Source: Bradyrhizobium hereditatis
GTDB taxonomy: Bacteria > Pseudomonadota > Alphaproteobacteria > Rhizobiales > Xanthobacteraceae
Assembly (NCBI RefSeq): GCF_020329435.1
Contig: NZ_JAGKJK010000012.1
Span: 1 to 64,000 of the forward strand
DNA length: 64,000 nt
Direction: 5' to 3'
In this document: positions 8,994 to 17,549 of the stretch, piece after piece
Position numbering within the stretch: position 1 is the stretch's first letter
Layout: every line of letters starts with the position of its first letter
Translations under genes and position numbers: made by a program
Notes under the pieces: model-generated
Told to the model about the DNA's origin: nothing
The model's database searches: none
The model's input: only the letters and a program-made list of their open reading frames with translations

Positions 8994-10046
8994 ATGGCCT
9001 TTGTTGAACGGGTTTTCTCCGGCGTCCAGCCGACCGGTAATCTGCATCTCGGCAATTACCTCGGCGCGATCGTCAACTTCGTGAAGATGCAGGAAACCCA
9101 TAACTGCATCTATTGCGTTGTCGACATGCACGCGATCACGCAAGGCGTCGACGTCTGGGGCGGCCCGGCGGAGCTTGCCCGCAACACCCGCGAGGTCACC
9201 GCGGCCTTCATCGCCGCCGGCATCGATCCGAAGAAGCACATCGTGTTCAACCAGAGCCAGGTCGCCGGCCATGCCGAGCTTGCCTGGATCTTCAATTGCG
9301 TCGCGCGCGTCGGCTGGCTCAGCCGCATGACCCAGTTCAAGGAGAAGGCCGGCAAGGACCGCGAGAACGCTTCCGTCGGGCTCTACGACTACCCGGTGCT
9401 GATGGCCGCGGACATTCTGCTCTATCGCGCTACGCACGTGCCGGTCGGCGAGGACCAGAAGCAGCATCTGGAGCTGTCGCGTGATATCGCCCAGAAGTTC
9501 AACAACGATTTCGGCGATTCCATTCGCAGCCATGGCTTTGGTGACGGCCAGTTCTTTCCGCTGCCGGAGCCCTTCATCACCGGCCCGGCAACGCGGGTGA
9601 TGAGCCTGCGCGACGGCACCAAGAAGATGTCGAAGTCGGACGCCTCGGATAATTCGCGCATCAACCTGACTGACGATGCGGATTTGATCGCGCAGAAGAT
9701 CCGGAAAGCGAAAACCGATCCGGAACCGCTGCCGTCGGAGGAAAAAGGGCTGGAGAACCGGCCCGAGGCCGACAACCTCGTCGGCATCTATGCGGCGCTG
9801 GCCGACAGGAGCAAAGCCGATGTCCTGAAGGATTTCGGCGGCGGACAGTTCTCCAGCTTCAAGAACGCGCTGGTGGAACTTTGCGTCGCAAAGCTCGCGC
9901 CGATCGCTTCCGAGATGAAGCGGCTGGTCGCGGACCCCGGCCACGTCGACAGCATCCTGGTCGACGGCGCCGATCGCGCCCGCGCGCTGGCGGATGAGAC
10001 CATGCGCACGACCATGGACATCGTCGGTTTCATCCGAAAGCGCTAG
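8994..10046 (+). CDS. trpS: Tryptophanyl-tRNA synthetase
   Basis: 350 residues, the normal size of bacterial TrpRS. Class I signatures are in place: the HIGH-like PTGNLHLGNY at residues 13-22 and KMSKS at 211-215. The conserved VGEDQKQHLELSRDIA segment (about 151-166) lies between. It charges tRNA-Trp in the cytoplasm. Confidence 0.97.
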   Translation: MAFVERVFSGVQPTGNLHLGNYLGAIVNFVKMQETHNCIYCVVDMHAITQGVDVWGGPAELARNTREVTAAFIAAGIDPKKHIVFNQSQVAGHAELAWIFNCVARVGWLSRMTQFKEKAGKDRENASVGLYDYPVLMAADILLYRATHVPVGEDQKQHLELSRDIAQKFNNDFGDSIRSHGFGDGQFFPLPEPFITGPATRVMSLRDGTKKMSKSDASDNSRINLTDDADLIAQKIRKAKTDPEPLPSEEKGLENRPEADNLVGIYAALADRSKADVLKDFGGGQFSSFKNALVELCVAKLAPIASEMKRLVADPGHVDSILVDGADRARALADETMRTTMDIVGFIRKR

Positions 10047-10138
10047 GCTTCACTAGCGCCTGATCGCAGCGAGGCCGCTTGTCGAACGCGGCCGCGCCGT
10101 GGCAGCATGCGGCGGTTTGGCGCAGCACCGGGACATGC

Positions 10139-10633
10139 ATGACCACCCAGCGACGAAGCTACGAGACGGGTCACAAGCCAAAATGCCTTGTCATTGTTGA
10201 CGACACCGCCGAATGGGACCGCGCGGTGTATTACGCCAGCCGCTGGGCGGTGCGCGGCGGCGGCGGCGTCGTGATGCTGCGCATCATCGCAATCGAGGAC
10301 CAGAACCAGCAATGGCTGGGGGTTGCCGACCTGATGCGCGCCGAGGCCGAGGACGCCGCCAACGAGGCGCTCGACCGGGCTGCCGGCCGCGCCAACGGCA
10401 TTGCCGCGATCACGCCGGAGCGGGTGATCCGCGAGGGCGACCCGATCACCCAGATCCTCGAGGTGATCGACAAGGACGTCGATATTTCGATGCTGGTGCT
10501 GGCGGCCAATCCCGGCCCCGAGGGCCCAGGGCCATTGATCAGCATGATGGCGCAGGTCGCCGGCTCGTTCCCGATCCCGGTCGTCATCGTGCCCGGCGAT
10601 CTCACCGATTCCGACATCGACGGGCTGTCTTAG
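10139..10633 (+). CDS. Universal stress protein (UspA) family protein
   Basis: 164 residues from the ATG at 10139; an earlier in-frame ATG at 10079 adds 20 unconserved residues. The single Usp alpha/beta domain starts CLVIVDDTAEWDRAVYYASR and ends with the nucleotide-binding region PGPEGPGPLISMMAQVAGSFPIPVVIVPG (split GPL..VAGSF), where a G-x2-G-x9-G pattern would be expected but is imperfect. ATP binding is therefore uncertain. The role is presumably stress-related. It lies between trpS and the Nfu gene on the same strand. Confidence 0.8.
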   Translation: MTTQRRSYETGHKPKCLVIVDDTAEWDRAVYYASRWAVRGGGGVVMLRIIAIEDQNQQWLGVADLMRAEAEDAANEALDRAAGRANGIAAITPERVIREGDPITQILEVIDKDVDISMLVLAANPGPEGPGPLISMMAQVAGSFPIPVVIVPGDLTDSDIDGLS

Positions 10634-10750
10634 CGATTGATACGCCTACAGAATTGCTGGTTTGCGCCCCTTGATCGTGCGCAGCCCATCGCCATCTGCT
10701 AAGGGATACCCACGCGCCGGCCTTGAACCGGCGACGCCGGAGAAAAACGC

Positions 10751-11320
10751 ATGTTCATTCAGACTGAAGCTACGCCCAATCCCGCCACGCTGAAATTCAT
10801 CCCGGGCCGCACCGTGCTCGACTCGGGCACGATGGAATTCTCAAACCGCGAAGCCGCCGCCCGCTCGCCGCTGGCCGAGCGGCTGTTCGGCGTGCCTGGC
10901 GTCTCCAGCGTGTTCTATGGCTATGATTTCGTCACCGTGACCAAATCGGAGGGCGACTGGCAGCACCTCAAGCCCGCGATCCTCGGCGCCATCATGGAGC
11001 ACTACATGTCCGGCGCGCCGCTGCTCGCGGACGGCACGGTCGGCAGTGATGAGGCTTCCGACGAGGAAGGCGAGTTCTTCAACGAGCAAGACGCCGAGAC
11101 GGTCGCGACCATCAAGGACCTGATCGAGACGCGGGTGCGGCCCGCGGTCGCCAACGACGGCGGCGACATCACCTTCCGCGGCTTCAAGGACGGCGTCGTC
11201 TATCTCAACATGAAAGGCGCCTGCTCCGGCTGCCCGTCCTCGACCGCGACGCTGCAGCACGGCATCCAGAATCTGCTGCGGCACTTCGTGCCCGACGTGA
11301 TCGAAGTCCGGCCGATGTAA
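10751..11320 (+). CDS. NifU-like iron-sulfur cluster scaffold/carrier (Nfu)
   Basis: 189 residues with two domains: an N-terminal Nfu_N domain (FIQTEATPNPATLKFIPG, about 2-90) and a C-terminal NifU domain (about 105-185) with the CxxC of KGACSGCPSST that binds the bridging 4Fe-4S cluster. An acidic linker (DEASDEEGEFFNEQD) joins them. This is the alphaproteobacterial and mitochondrial Nfu1 layout. It delivers [4Fe-4S] clusters to client enzymes; MiaB at 14486 is a possible client. Confidence 0.93.
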   Translation: MFIQTEATPNPATLKFIPGRTVLDSGTMEFSNREAAARSPLAERLFGVPGVSSVFYGYDFVTVTKSEGDWQHLKPAILGAIMEHYMSGAPLLADGTVGSDEASDEEGEFFNEQDAETVATIKDLIETRVRPAVANDGGDITFRGFKDGVVYLNMKGACSGCPSSTATLQHGIQNLLRHFVPDVIEVRPM

Positions 11321-11329
11321 GTTGGTGCC

Positions 11330-11480
11330 GTAGGGTGGGCAAAGCGCAAGCGTGCCCACCTACTTCTTCCGTCAGACCTCATCCTGAGGAGCCGCGAACC
11401 GGCGTCTCGAAGGATGAATGGCACCAGCGCGGCCTCGTGGTTCGCGACGGCGCTGCGCGCCTCCTCACCATGAGGGTTTA
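11330..11480. repeat. Dispersed repeats between Nfu gene and tsaB
   Basis: TAGGGTGGGCAAAGCGCAAGCGTGCCCACC (a palindrome of GGGTGGGCA / TGCCCACC, 11332-11361) is followed by a CTCATCCTGAGGAGCC...CTCCTCACCATGAGGG element (about 11380-11475). Both are familiar Bradyrhizobium intergenic repeats; no gene is present. Confidence 0.65.
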
Positions 11481-11540
11481 CGGTCCCTCTGCAGCCGCAA
11501 GACATGACGGCATGATTGCGCGTCTGCTATACCTGCCCTT

Positions 11541-12242
11541 ATGCTGATCCTCTCCATCGATACCGCGCTCGATGCCTGCGCCGCGGCCGTGCTCGACACC
11601 ACTGCGGGCGGCGCGATCGCGCTGGAAACGCTAGCGATGAAGCGCGGCCATGCCGAAGCGCTGATGCCGCTGATCGCGCGCGTGATGAAAGCGTCCGGCG
11701 TCGCCTTTGCCGCGCTGGATCGCATCGCCGCAACCACCGGTCCCGGCAGCTTTACCGGACTGCGCGTCGGCCTTTCCGCCGCGCGCGGCATTGCGCTCGC
11801 CGCCGGCAAGCCGGTCGTCGGCGTGACGACGCTCACCGCTTTTGCCGCTCCCATCGTCAGCGTGCACAGCGAACATCCGGTCATATCGGCCGTCGATGCG
11901 CGGCATGATCACGTCTATTTTCAGGCGCTGGGCGGCGACGGCCGTTCGCTGATCAAGCCGAAGGTCGCGCCGATCGCCGAAGCGCTCGAAGCGGCGCGCC
12001 TCGGCACGCCGCATCTGGTCGGCAATGCCGCGAAGCTTCTGGCCGAGCGCTGGCCGGCCGATGCGCCGCCACCATTCAAGGTCGACCAGCAGGCCGCGCC
12101 CGATATCGCCTGGGTGGCGTGGCTGGGCGCTGCCGTCAATCCCGAGGGCTCGCCGGCACGGCCCTATTATCTGCGCGCGCCGGACGCCAAGCCGCCGAAG
12201 GATCCATTATCCGGCGCATCGCAGCCATCCGCCTCATCATGA
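11541..12242 (+). CDS. tsaB: tRNA threonylcarbamoyladenosine biosynthesis protein TsaB
   Basis: 233 residues. The ASKHA-type N-terminus MLILSIDTALDACAAAVLD and the signature ATTGPGSFTGLRVGLSAARG (about residues 64-84) identify TsaB, the partner of TsaD/TsaE in making t6A37 on ANN-decoding tRNAs. Its stop codon overlaps the rimI start by 4 bp (ATGA), the usual tsaB-rimI coupling. Confidence 0.93.
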   Translation: MLILSIDTALDACAAAVLDTTAGGAIALETLAMKRGHAEALMPLIARVMKASGVAFAALDRIAATTGPGSFTGLRVGLSAARGIALAAGKPVVGVTTLTAFAAPIVSVHSEHPVISAVDARHDHVYFQALGGDGRSLIKPKVAPIAEALEAARLGTPHLVGNAAKLLAERWPADAPPPFKVDQQAAPDIAWVAWLGAAVNPEGSPARPYYLRAPDAKPPKDPLSGASQPSASS

Positions 12243-12721
12243 CATGGCTTTCCGATTGGTGGGGCGGCGGCACGTCGGTGATCGAACCGGCTGGCCCGCG
12301 CGACGCGTCGCGTCTGGCGCAACTGCATGGCGCATCGTTTCACCGCGGCTGGGGCGAAGGCGAGTTCGAGGTGATGCTGAGCGAGCGCAACACGCTCGTT
12401 CACCGCCTCCGGCTCGGGCGCAGGATCATCGGCTTTGCCGTATCGCGCATCGGCGCCGATGAAGCCGAGCTGCTCTCGATCGCCATCGATGCGACCCAGC
12501 GCGGCCGCGGCCTGTCGCGCAACCTGCTGCTGACACATCTCGGCCATCTCGCAGGCCGCGGCGTGCGCAAGGTGTTCCTCGAGGTCGAGGAAAACAATCA
12601 ACCGGCGCGGCGACTTTATGAATGGGCCGGATTTGAGGTCGTCGGCCGCCGGGAACGCTATTATCAGCAGCCCGGCGGGGAGCAATTGAACGCACTTCTG
12701 ATGCGGCGCGACTTGTCGTAG
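12239..12721 (+). CDS. rimI: Ribosomal protein S18-alanine N-acetyltransferase RimI
   Basis: 160 residues starting at the ATG that overlaps the tsaB stop (ATGA). The GNAT acetyl-CoA motif is present as ATQRGRGLSRNLLLTHLGHL (about residues 83-102), followed by KVFLEVEENNQPARRLYEWAGF (about 110-131), the standard motif B with N and Y. Position after tsaB supports RimI rather than a generic GNAT. It acetylates the N-terminal alanine of ribosomal protein S18. Confidence 0.88.
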   Translation: MTWLSDWWGGGTSVIEPAGPRDASRLAQLHGASFHRGWGEGEFEVMLSERNTLVHRLRLGRRIIGFAVSRIGADEAELLSIAIDATQRGRGLSRNLLLTHLGHLAGRGVRKVFLEVEENNQPARRLYEWAGFEVVGRRERYYQQPGGEQLNALLMRRDLS

Positions 12722-12772
12722 GATGCGCGCGATGGCAAAACATCCCCGATCTGCCCCGAGGCGTTAGAGAGC

Positions 12773-13222
12773 ATGCCCGCATTGAAATCCCCGCCAGCGC
12801 AAAAGAATACCGGCATCGAGGCGCGCTGCGCCGCCACGGGCATGCGCATGACCGAACAGCGCCGCGTGATCGCACGAGTGCTGGCGGAATCGGTTGATCA
12901 TCCCGACGTCGAGGAACTCTACCGGCGCTGTGTCGCGGTCGACGACAAGATCTCGATCTCGACGGTCTATCGCACCGTCAAGCTGTTCGAGGATGCCGGC
13001 ATCATCGAGCGGCACGATTTCCGCGAAGGCCGCGCGCGCTACGAGCAGATGCCCGACAGCCATCATGACCATCTGATCAATCTGCGCGACGGCAAGGTGA
13101 TCGAGTTCACGTCCGAGGAAATCGAGAAGCTGCAGGCCGAGATCGCCCGCAAGCTCGGCTACAAGCTGGTCGATCACCGGCTCGAATTGTATTGCGTGCC
13201 GCTTGACGAAGACAAAACTTAA
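12773..13222 (+). CDS. fur: Fur-family metalloregulator (Fur/Mur)
   Basis: 149 residues: winged-helix DNA-binding half (MRMTEQRRVIARVLAES, ISISTVYRTVKLFEDAGIIER) and a metal-binding half with the DSHHDHLINLRDGKVIEF motif. The C-terminal CxxC structural zinc pairs of E. coli Fur are absent, as in many alphaproteobacterial Fur/Mur proteins. In Bradyrhizobium the equivalent Fur responds mainly to manganese (Mur) and binds the irr promoter; irr itself is in this window at 55263. It is 51 bp after rimI. Confidence 0.88.
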   Translation: MPALKSPPAQKNTGIEARCAATGMRMTEQRRVIARVLAESVDHPDVEELYRRCVAVDDKISISTVYRTVKLFEDAGIIERHDFREGRARYEQMPDSHHDHLINLRDGKVIEFTSEEIEKLQAEIARKLGYKLVDHRLELYCVPLDEDKT

Positions 13223-13242
13223 GCTTTCGCGAATTACTTTTC

Positions 13243-13917
13243 GTGAACTTCGATCTCATCATCTTCGACTGCGACGGCGTGCTGGTCGACAGCGAAGTGA
13301 TTTCGTGTCGCGCGCATGCGGAGACGCTGACGCGTCACGGCTATCCGATCACGTCGGAACAGGTGTTTCATCGCTTTCTCGGCCGCTCGACGCGCCAGGC
13401 TAACCTCGAAATCGAGGCCGAGCTCGGCCGCGCGCTACCAGACGATTTTCATCTGCAGTTGCAGGATGAACTGCATCGGAGTTTCGAGACCGACCTGGAA
13501 GCCGTGCCGCATATTCACGCGGCACTCGATGCTATCACCCAGTCGGTCTGCGTCGCCTCCAGCGGCTCGCACCAACGGATGCAGATCAGCCTCGGCTGCA
13601 CTAGACTCTACGAGCGCTTTGCGCCGAATATTTTTTCGGCCTCGCAGGTCACAAATGGCAAGCCTGCGCCCGACCTGTTTCTGTTCGCGGCCGAACAGAT
13701 GAAAGTCTCGCCGGAACGCTGCATCGTGATCGAGGATAGCGTTCCCGGCATCACCGGCGGTCGTGCCGCCGGGATGACCCTGCTCGGTTTCCACGGCGGC
13801 AGCCATTGCCAGCCGGGTCATGCCGAGATGCTGCGCGCCGCCGGCGCCGTCGCAACGTTCGACGATATGCGGCAATTGCCCGATCTGATTGCGCGTATTG
13901 GTCGAAAGCCCGACTAG
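13243..13917 (+). CDS. HAD-superfamily hydrolase, phosphoglycolate phosphatase-like
   Basis: 224 residues from a GTG at 13243, 20 bp after fur. All four HAD motifs are visible: DCDGVLVDSE (nucleophile Asp), SSG (motif II), KPAPDLF (motif III Lys) and EDSVPGI (motif IV). The helical cap between motifs I and II is the subfamily IA type. Substrates could be phosphoglycolate, sugar phosphates or similar; not resolvable. The GTG start is required, since the nucleophile motif begins only a few residues in. Confidence 0.82.
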   Translation: MNFDLIIFDCDGVLVDSEVISCRAHAETLTRHGYPITSEQVFHRFLGRSTRQANLEIEAELGRALPDDFHLQLQDELHRSFETDLEAVPHIHAALDAITQSVCVASSGSHQRMQISLGCTRLYERFAPNIFSASQVTNGKPAPDLFLFAAEQMKVSPERCIVIEDSVPGITGGRAAGMTLLGFHGGSHCQPGHAEMLRAAGAVATFDDMRQLPDLIARIGRKPD

Positions 13918-14040
13918 ACTAGCACTACATAGAGGTCGGGCGTCGCTTCCGGCATCACATCAAGCGACCTTGCCGCGAGTTAACTGGCCGCGAAACCCGC
14001 TGGTAGGTTCAGACAAACCTGCGTCAAAGGGGCGGCGCAT

Positions 14041-14393
14041 TCTGGAATTACGCGACAGCCGGATAAAAGCCGCCTCGGTATTGAAGGCGGCCGTACCGCT
14101 CACGCTCATCGTGGCGCTGGCTATGCTGGCGCGAACTTGGCAGCTTTCGCAGAACGAGTTCGGCAGGCAATAATTACGCTGCGGGCGTTCGCAGCCAGCT
14201 CGATAGCTGGCACAATTTCATCTTCAATTCGCTCGATCCCGCCGGCTTTGTTTCCATCGACAAGCCGCCGGTGGCGGCGTTGCGGACGTCGTGGGTGGAA
14301 GCCTCCCGCAAGAAGCTCATCAGCTACCTGACCGCCGATCGCGGGGCCGCAAACTTTCTGGTCGCGGTTCCCAACGCCAGAAACCCGGAATGA
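14041..14393 (+). pseudogene. Remnant of an ArnT/PMT-like membrane glycosyltransferase
   Basis: Three pieces of one protein are recognisable. The first frame gives a hydrophobic helix and WQLSQNEFGRQ up to a TAA at 14171-14173. After a frameshift there the next frame gives NYAAGVRSQLDSWHNFIFNS and LDPAGFVSIDKPPVAAL, the first periplasmic-loop signature of ArnT-like glycosyltransferases. The same frame then jumps straight to RKKLISYLTADRGAANFLVAV and ends at 14391-14393, which resembles the C-terminal domain of these proteins of 600 or more residues. Most of the middle is therefore deleted. No function is expected. Confidence 0.75.
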
Positions 14394-14485
14394 CTGGGGC
14401 CAAACACTGGCTTTTTGGCCATTTAGGCTATATTTGACCCCCAAGCCGCCGCCAGGGCGCTATTTCCACCAGCACTCAAGGTCCC

Positions 14486-15904
14486 ATGAAGCCGCCGCGC
14501 AAGCTGCACATCAAATCCTATGGCTGCCAGATGAACGTCTACGATGCGCAACGCATGATGGACACGCTGGCCGGCGAAGGCTTTGTCGAGACCGAAAGTG
14601 CTGATGATGCGGATCTGGTGATCCTCAACACCTGTCATATCAGGGAAAAGGCATCCGAAAAGGTCTATTCCGAACTCGGCCGGCTTCGCCTTGCCAAGGA
14701 TGAGGCCGCGCGCCACGGGCGCGACATGCGCATTGCGGTCGCTGGCTGCGTCGCGCAGGCCGAGGGCGAGGAGATCATCCGCCGCGCGCCGACCGTCGAC
14801 GTCGTGGTCGGGCCGCAGAGCTATCATCATCTGCCGGAGCTGTTGGCACGCGCCAAGAGCGAGGGACGCGCGCTCGAGACCGAATTCCCGGTCGAGGACA
14901 AGTTCAACTTTCTCCCTGCGCCCAAACCGGATGCGATCCGCGCGCGCGGCATCTCCGCCTTCGTCACCGTGCAGGAAGGTTGCGACAAGTTCTGCACCTT
15001 CTGTGTGGTGCCCTATACGCGCGGCGCGGAAGTCTCGCGCCCGGTCGCGAAAATCGTCGACGACGTCAAACGGCTGGCCGACAACGGCGTGCGCGAGATC
15101 ACCCTGATCGGCCAGAACGTCAACGCCTATCATGGCGAAGGTCCTGATGGCCGCACTTGGCCGCTCGGCAAGCTGTTGCACCGGCTTGCCGAAATCGATG
15201 GCATCGCGCGGCTGCGCTACTCGACCAGTCATCCACGTGACGTCGAGGAGTCACTGATTACGGCCCACCGCGATCTCGACGCGCTGATGCCCTTCGTGCA
15301 TCTTCCGGTACAATCCGGCTCGGACCGGATTCTCGCCGCCATGAACCGCAAGCATACCGCCGATGATTACCGCCGCGTCATCGACCGTTTCCGTACCGCC
15401 CGCCAAGATATTGCGTTTTCATCGGATTTTATCGTCGGCTTTCCGGGCGAAACCGAGGGAGAATTCGCCGCCACCCTCGCGCTTGTCATGCAAATCGGGT
15501 ACGCTGCGGGCTATTCGTTCAAATATTCGCCACGGCCCGGCACGCCGGCGGCGGACATGCAGGAGACGGTGTCAGCGGCTGAAATGGACGAGCGATTGGT
15601 GCGGCTCCAGGAATTGATCGACAGCCAGCAATCGGCCTTCAACAAGGCCATGATTGGCAACACCGTGGATGTGCTGTTCGAACGCGCGGCCCGCAATCCC
15701 GGCCAGTTCGTCGGGCGTACCGCCCATCTCCAGCCCGCGCATGTGTTCGCCTCATCGGACATCATCGGACAGGTGCTGCCGGTCAGAATCGATAGCCTCG
15801 AGCGTTATAGCCTGCTCGGCGAACTCGCCGGACCATCTGCGCGCCCCGCCCAGTCACTTCCTGTTCAACCGGCCAGTTCTTCTCAAGAAACGCTGGGAGC
15901 CTGA
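14486..15904 (+). CDS. miaB: tRNA-2-methylthio-N6-dimethylallyladenosine synthase MiaB
   Basis: 472 residues with the MiaB layout: UPF0004 domain with auxiliary-cluster cysteines C14, C50 and C88, radical-SAM core with C166-x3-C170-x2-C173 (EGCDKFCTFCVVPYTRG), and a C-terminal TRAM domain. It adds a methylthio group to i6A37 of tRNAs using two [4Fe-4S] clusters. It heads a tight run miaB-phoH-ybeY-corC-lnt in which intergenic gaps are 4 bp or less. Confidence 0.96.
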   Translation: MKPPRKLHIKSYGCQMNVYDAQRMMDTLAGEGFVETESADDADLVILNTCHIREKASEKVYSELGRLRLAKDEAARHGRDMRIAVAGCVAQAEGEEIIRRAPTVDVVVGPQSYHHLPELLARAKSEGRALETEFPVEDKFNFLPAPKPDAIRARGISAFVTVQEGCDKFCTFCVVPYTRGAEVSRPVAKIVDDVKRLADNGVREITLIGQNVNAYHGEGPDGRTWPLGKLLHRLAEIDGIARLRYSTSHPRDVEESLITAHRDLDALMPFVHLPVQSGSDRILAAMNRKHTADDYRRVIDRFRTARQDIAFSSDFIVGFPGETEGEFAATLALVMQIGYAAGYSFKYSPRPGTPAADMQETVSAAEMDERLVRLQELIDSQQSAFNKAMIGNTVDVLFERAARNPGQFVGRTAHLQPAHVFASSDIIGQVLPVRIDSLERYSLLGELAGPSARPAQSLPVQPASSSQETLGA

Positions 15905-15908
15905 ACCC

Positions 15909-16964
15909 TTGCCAAAAAGCGCGTCGGATTCACCTTCGCTCGCTCCCAGCCGCAAATTTGAACGCGACATGCAAATTCCGCCCGAGACCCAGGTCGTCAT
16001 CGATTTCGACGACAACCGCGCCGCTTCCGCCCTCGTCGGCCCTTATGGCCAGAACCTGGCGCTGATCGAACGGCGGCTCGGCGTCGTCGTCGATTCCCGC
16101 GGCAACCACATCACCATCGCCGGCTCCCGCGACGGCTGCGACGCTGCGCGGCGCGTGCTGGAGACGCTCTATTCGCAGGCCGTGCAGGGCCACGACCTCT
16201 CGCAGGGTGAAGTCGAAGGCGCGATCCGCGCCGTGCTCGCGCAGGGCTCGCTGTTCGAGTTCGACGCCAAGACCGCAAAGCCGCAGTTCGAGACCATCAA
16301 CCTTCGCAAGCGTCCGGTGCGTGCCCGCACGGCGGCACAGGATTCCTATATCCGCGCGCTGAAGCGTCACGAGCTGGTGTTCGGTATCGGCCCAGCCGGC
16401 ACCGGCAAGACCTGGCTTGCTGTGGCGCACGCCGCGCAACTATTCGAACGCAAGGAAGTCGATCGCATCATCCTGTCGCGGCCGGCCGTCGAGGCTGGCG
16501 AGCGGCTCGGTTTCCTGCCGGGCGATTTACGCGAAAAGGTCGACCCCTATTTGCGACCGATTTACGACGCACTGTACGACCTGATGGATTCGCGCATCGT
16601 GGAGCGCGCGCTGCAGGCCGGCGAGATCGAGATCGCGCCGCTCGCCTTCATGCGCGGCCGCACGCTGACCAATGCCGTCATCATCCTCGACGAGGCGCAG
16701 AACACTACGTCGATGCAGATGAAGATGTTTTTGACGAGGCTCGGCGAGAACAGCCGCATGATCGTCACTGGCGATCCATCGCAGGTCGACCTGCCGTTCG
16801 GACAGGCCTCGGGGCTTGCCGAAGCCTGCAAGTTGCTCGACAACGTTGAAGGCATTGCGCAGGTGAAATTCACCGCGGAAGACGTCATCCGCCATGAACT
16901 GGTGGCGCGGATCGTCGCCGCCTATGAGGGGTTGCCGCAAAAGCCGGCAACCGGAAAGTCTTGA
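15909..16964 (+). CDS. PhoH-like NTPase (YbeZ)
   Basis: 351 residues if translation starts at the TTG at 15909, four bases after the miaB stop; an ATG at 15969 is the alternative. The TTG is preferred because the encoded PKSASDSPSLAPSRKFERD leader matches the start I recall for rhizobial orthologues. It has an N-terminal KH-like region, Walker A GPAGTGKTWLA and Walker B VIILDEAQN. PhoH-like YbeZ works with YbeY in ribosome and RNA maturation; ybeY overlaps its stop codon. Confidence 0.9.
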   Translation: MPKSASDSPSLAPSRKFERDMQIPPETQVVIDFDDNRAASALVGPYGQNLALIERRLGVVVDSRGNHITIAGSRDGCDAARRVLETLYSQAVQGHDLSQGEVEGAIRAVLAQGSLFEFDAKTAKPQFETINLRKRPVRARTAAQDSYIRALKRHELVFGIGPAGTGKTWLAVAHAAQLFERKEVDRIILSRPAVEAGERLGFLPGDLREKVDPYLRPIYDALYDLMDSRIVERALQAGEIEIAPLAFMRGRTLTNAVIILDEAQNTTSMQMKMFLTRLGENSRMIVTGDPSQVDLPFGQASGLAEACKLLDNVEGIAQVKFTAEDVIRHELVARIVAAYEGLPQKPATGKS

Positions 16965-17548
16965 CCCAGAAATCTTCGGCGTCGGGCCCGTCGCAAGCAG
17001 GCCCGGGCCGTAACCCGAACATTGCAACGCAAAGCGCTGGAACGCTCGTGTCCTCCGTCCCGCTCACCGAAGTCCTCGTGGTTGCCGATTGCTGGCAGAG
17101 CGAGCCGGATGCCGAGGCGGTGATCCATCGCGCCATCAACGCCGCCGCCGAAATCGCCGATGCAGATGTCGGCGAGGCAGAGCTTGCGGTCATGCTGACC
17201 GACGACGCCGGCATCCGCACGCTGAACAGCAACTGGCGCGGCATCGACAAGCCGACAAACGTATTATCGTTTCCGGCGCTGCAGCCAACCGCAAACGGCC
17301 CGCCCGACGCGCCGCGCATGCTCGGCGATATCGCCATCGCCTATGAGACTACGCGCAGAGAGGCCGATGAGGAAGAAAAACCGTTCGATCATCACCTCAG
17401 CCATCTTGCGGTTCACGGGTTCCTGCATTTGATCGGATACGACCACGAAAAAGATGACGACGCCGAAGCCATGGAAGGTCTCGAACGCGAGATTCTCGCG
17501 CAGCTCGGCATTCCCGATCCCTATGCGGACCGGGAGCGGATGGACTGA
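16961..17548 (+). CDS. ybeY: Endoribonuclease YbeY
   Basis: The zinc motif H-x3-H-x5-H is present in LAVHGFLHLIGYDHEKD, and the preceding LNSNWRGIDKPTNVLSFP is the family signature. The TTG at 16961 overlaps the phoH stop (TTGA) and gives 195 residues. The GTG at 17048 (VSSVPLTEVLVVADCW) would give a 166-residue protein closer to the usual length and cannot be excluded. YbeY is a single-strand RNase for 16S rRNA 3' maturation and ribosome quality control. Confidence 0.9.
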   Translation: MTQKSSASGPSQAGPGRNPNIATQSAGTLVSSVPLTEVLVVADCWQSEPDAEAVIHRAINAAAEIADADVGEAELAVMLTDDAGIRTLNSNWRGIDKPTNVLSFPALQPTANGPPDAPRMLGDIAIAYETTRREADEEEKPFDHHLSHLAVHGFLHLIGYDHEKDDDAEAMEGLEREILAQLGIPDPYADRERMD

Positions 17549-17549
17549 A

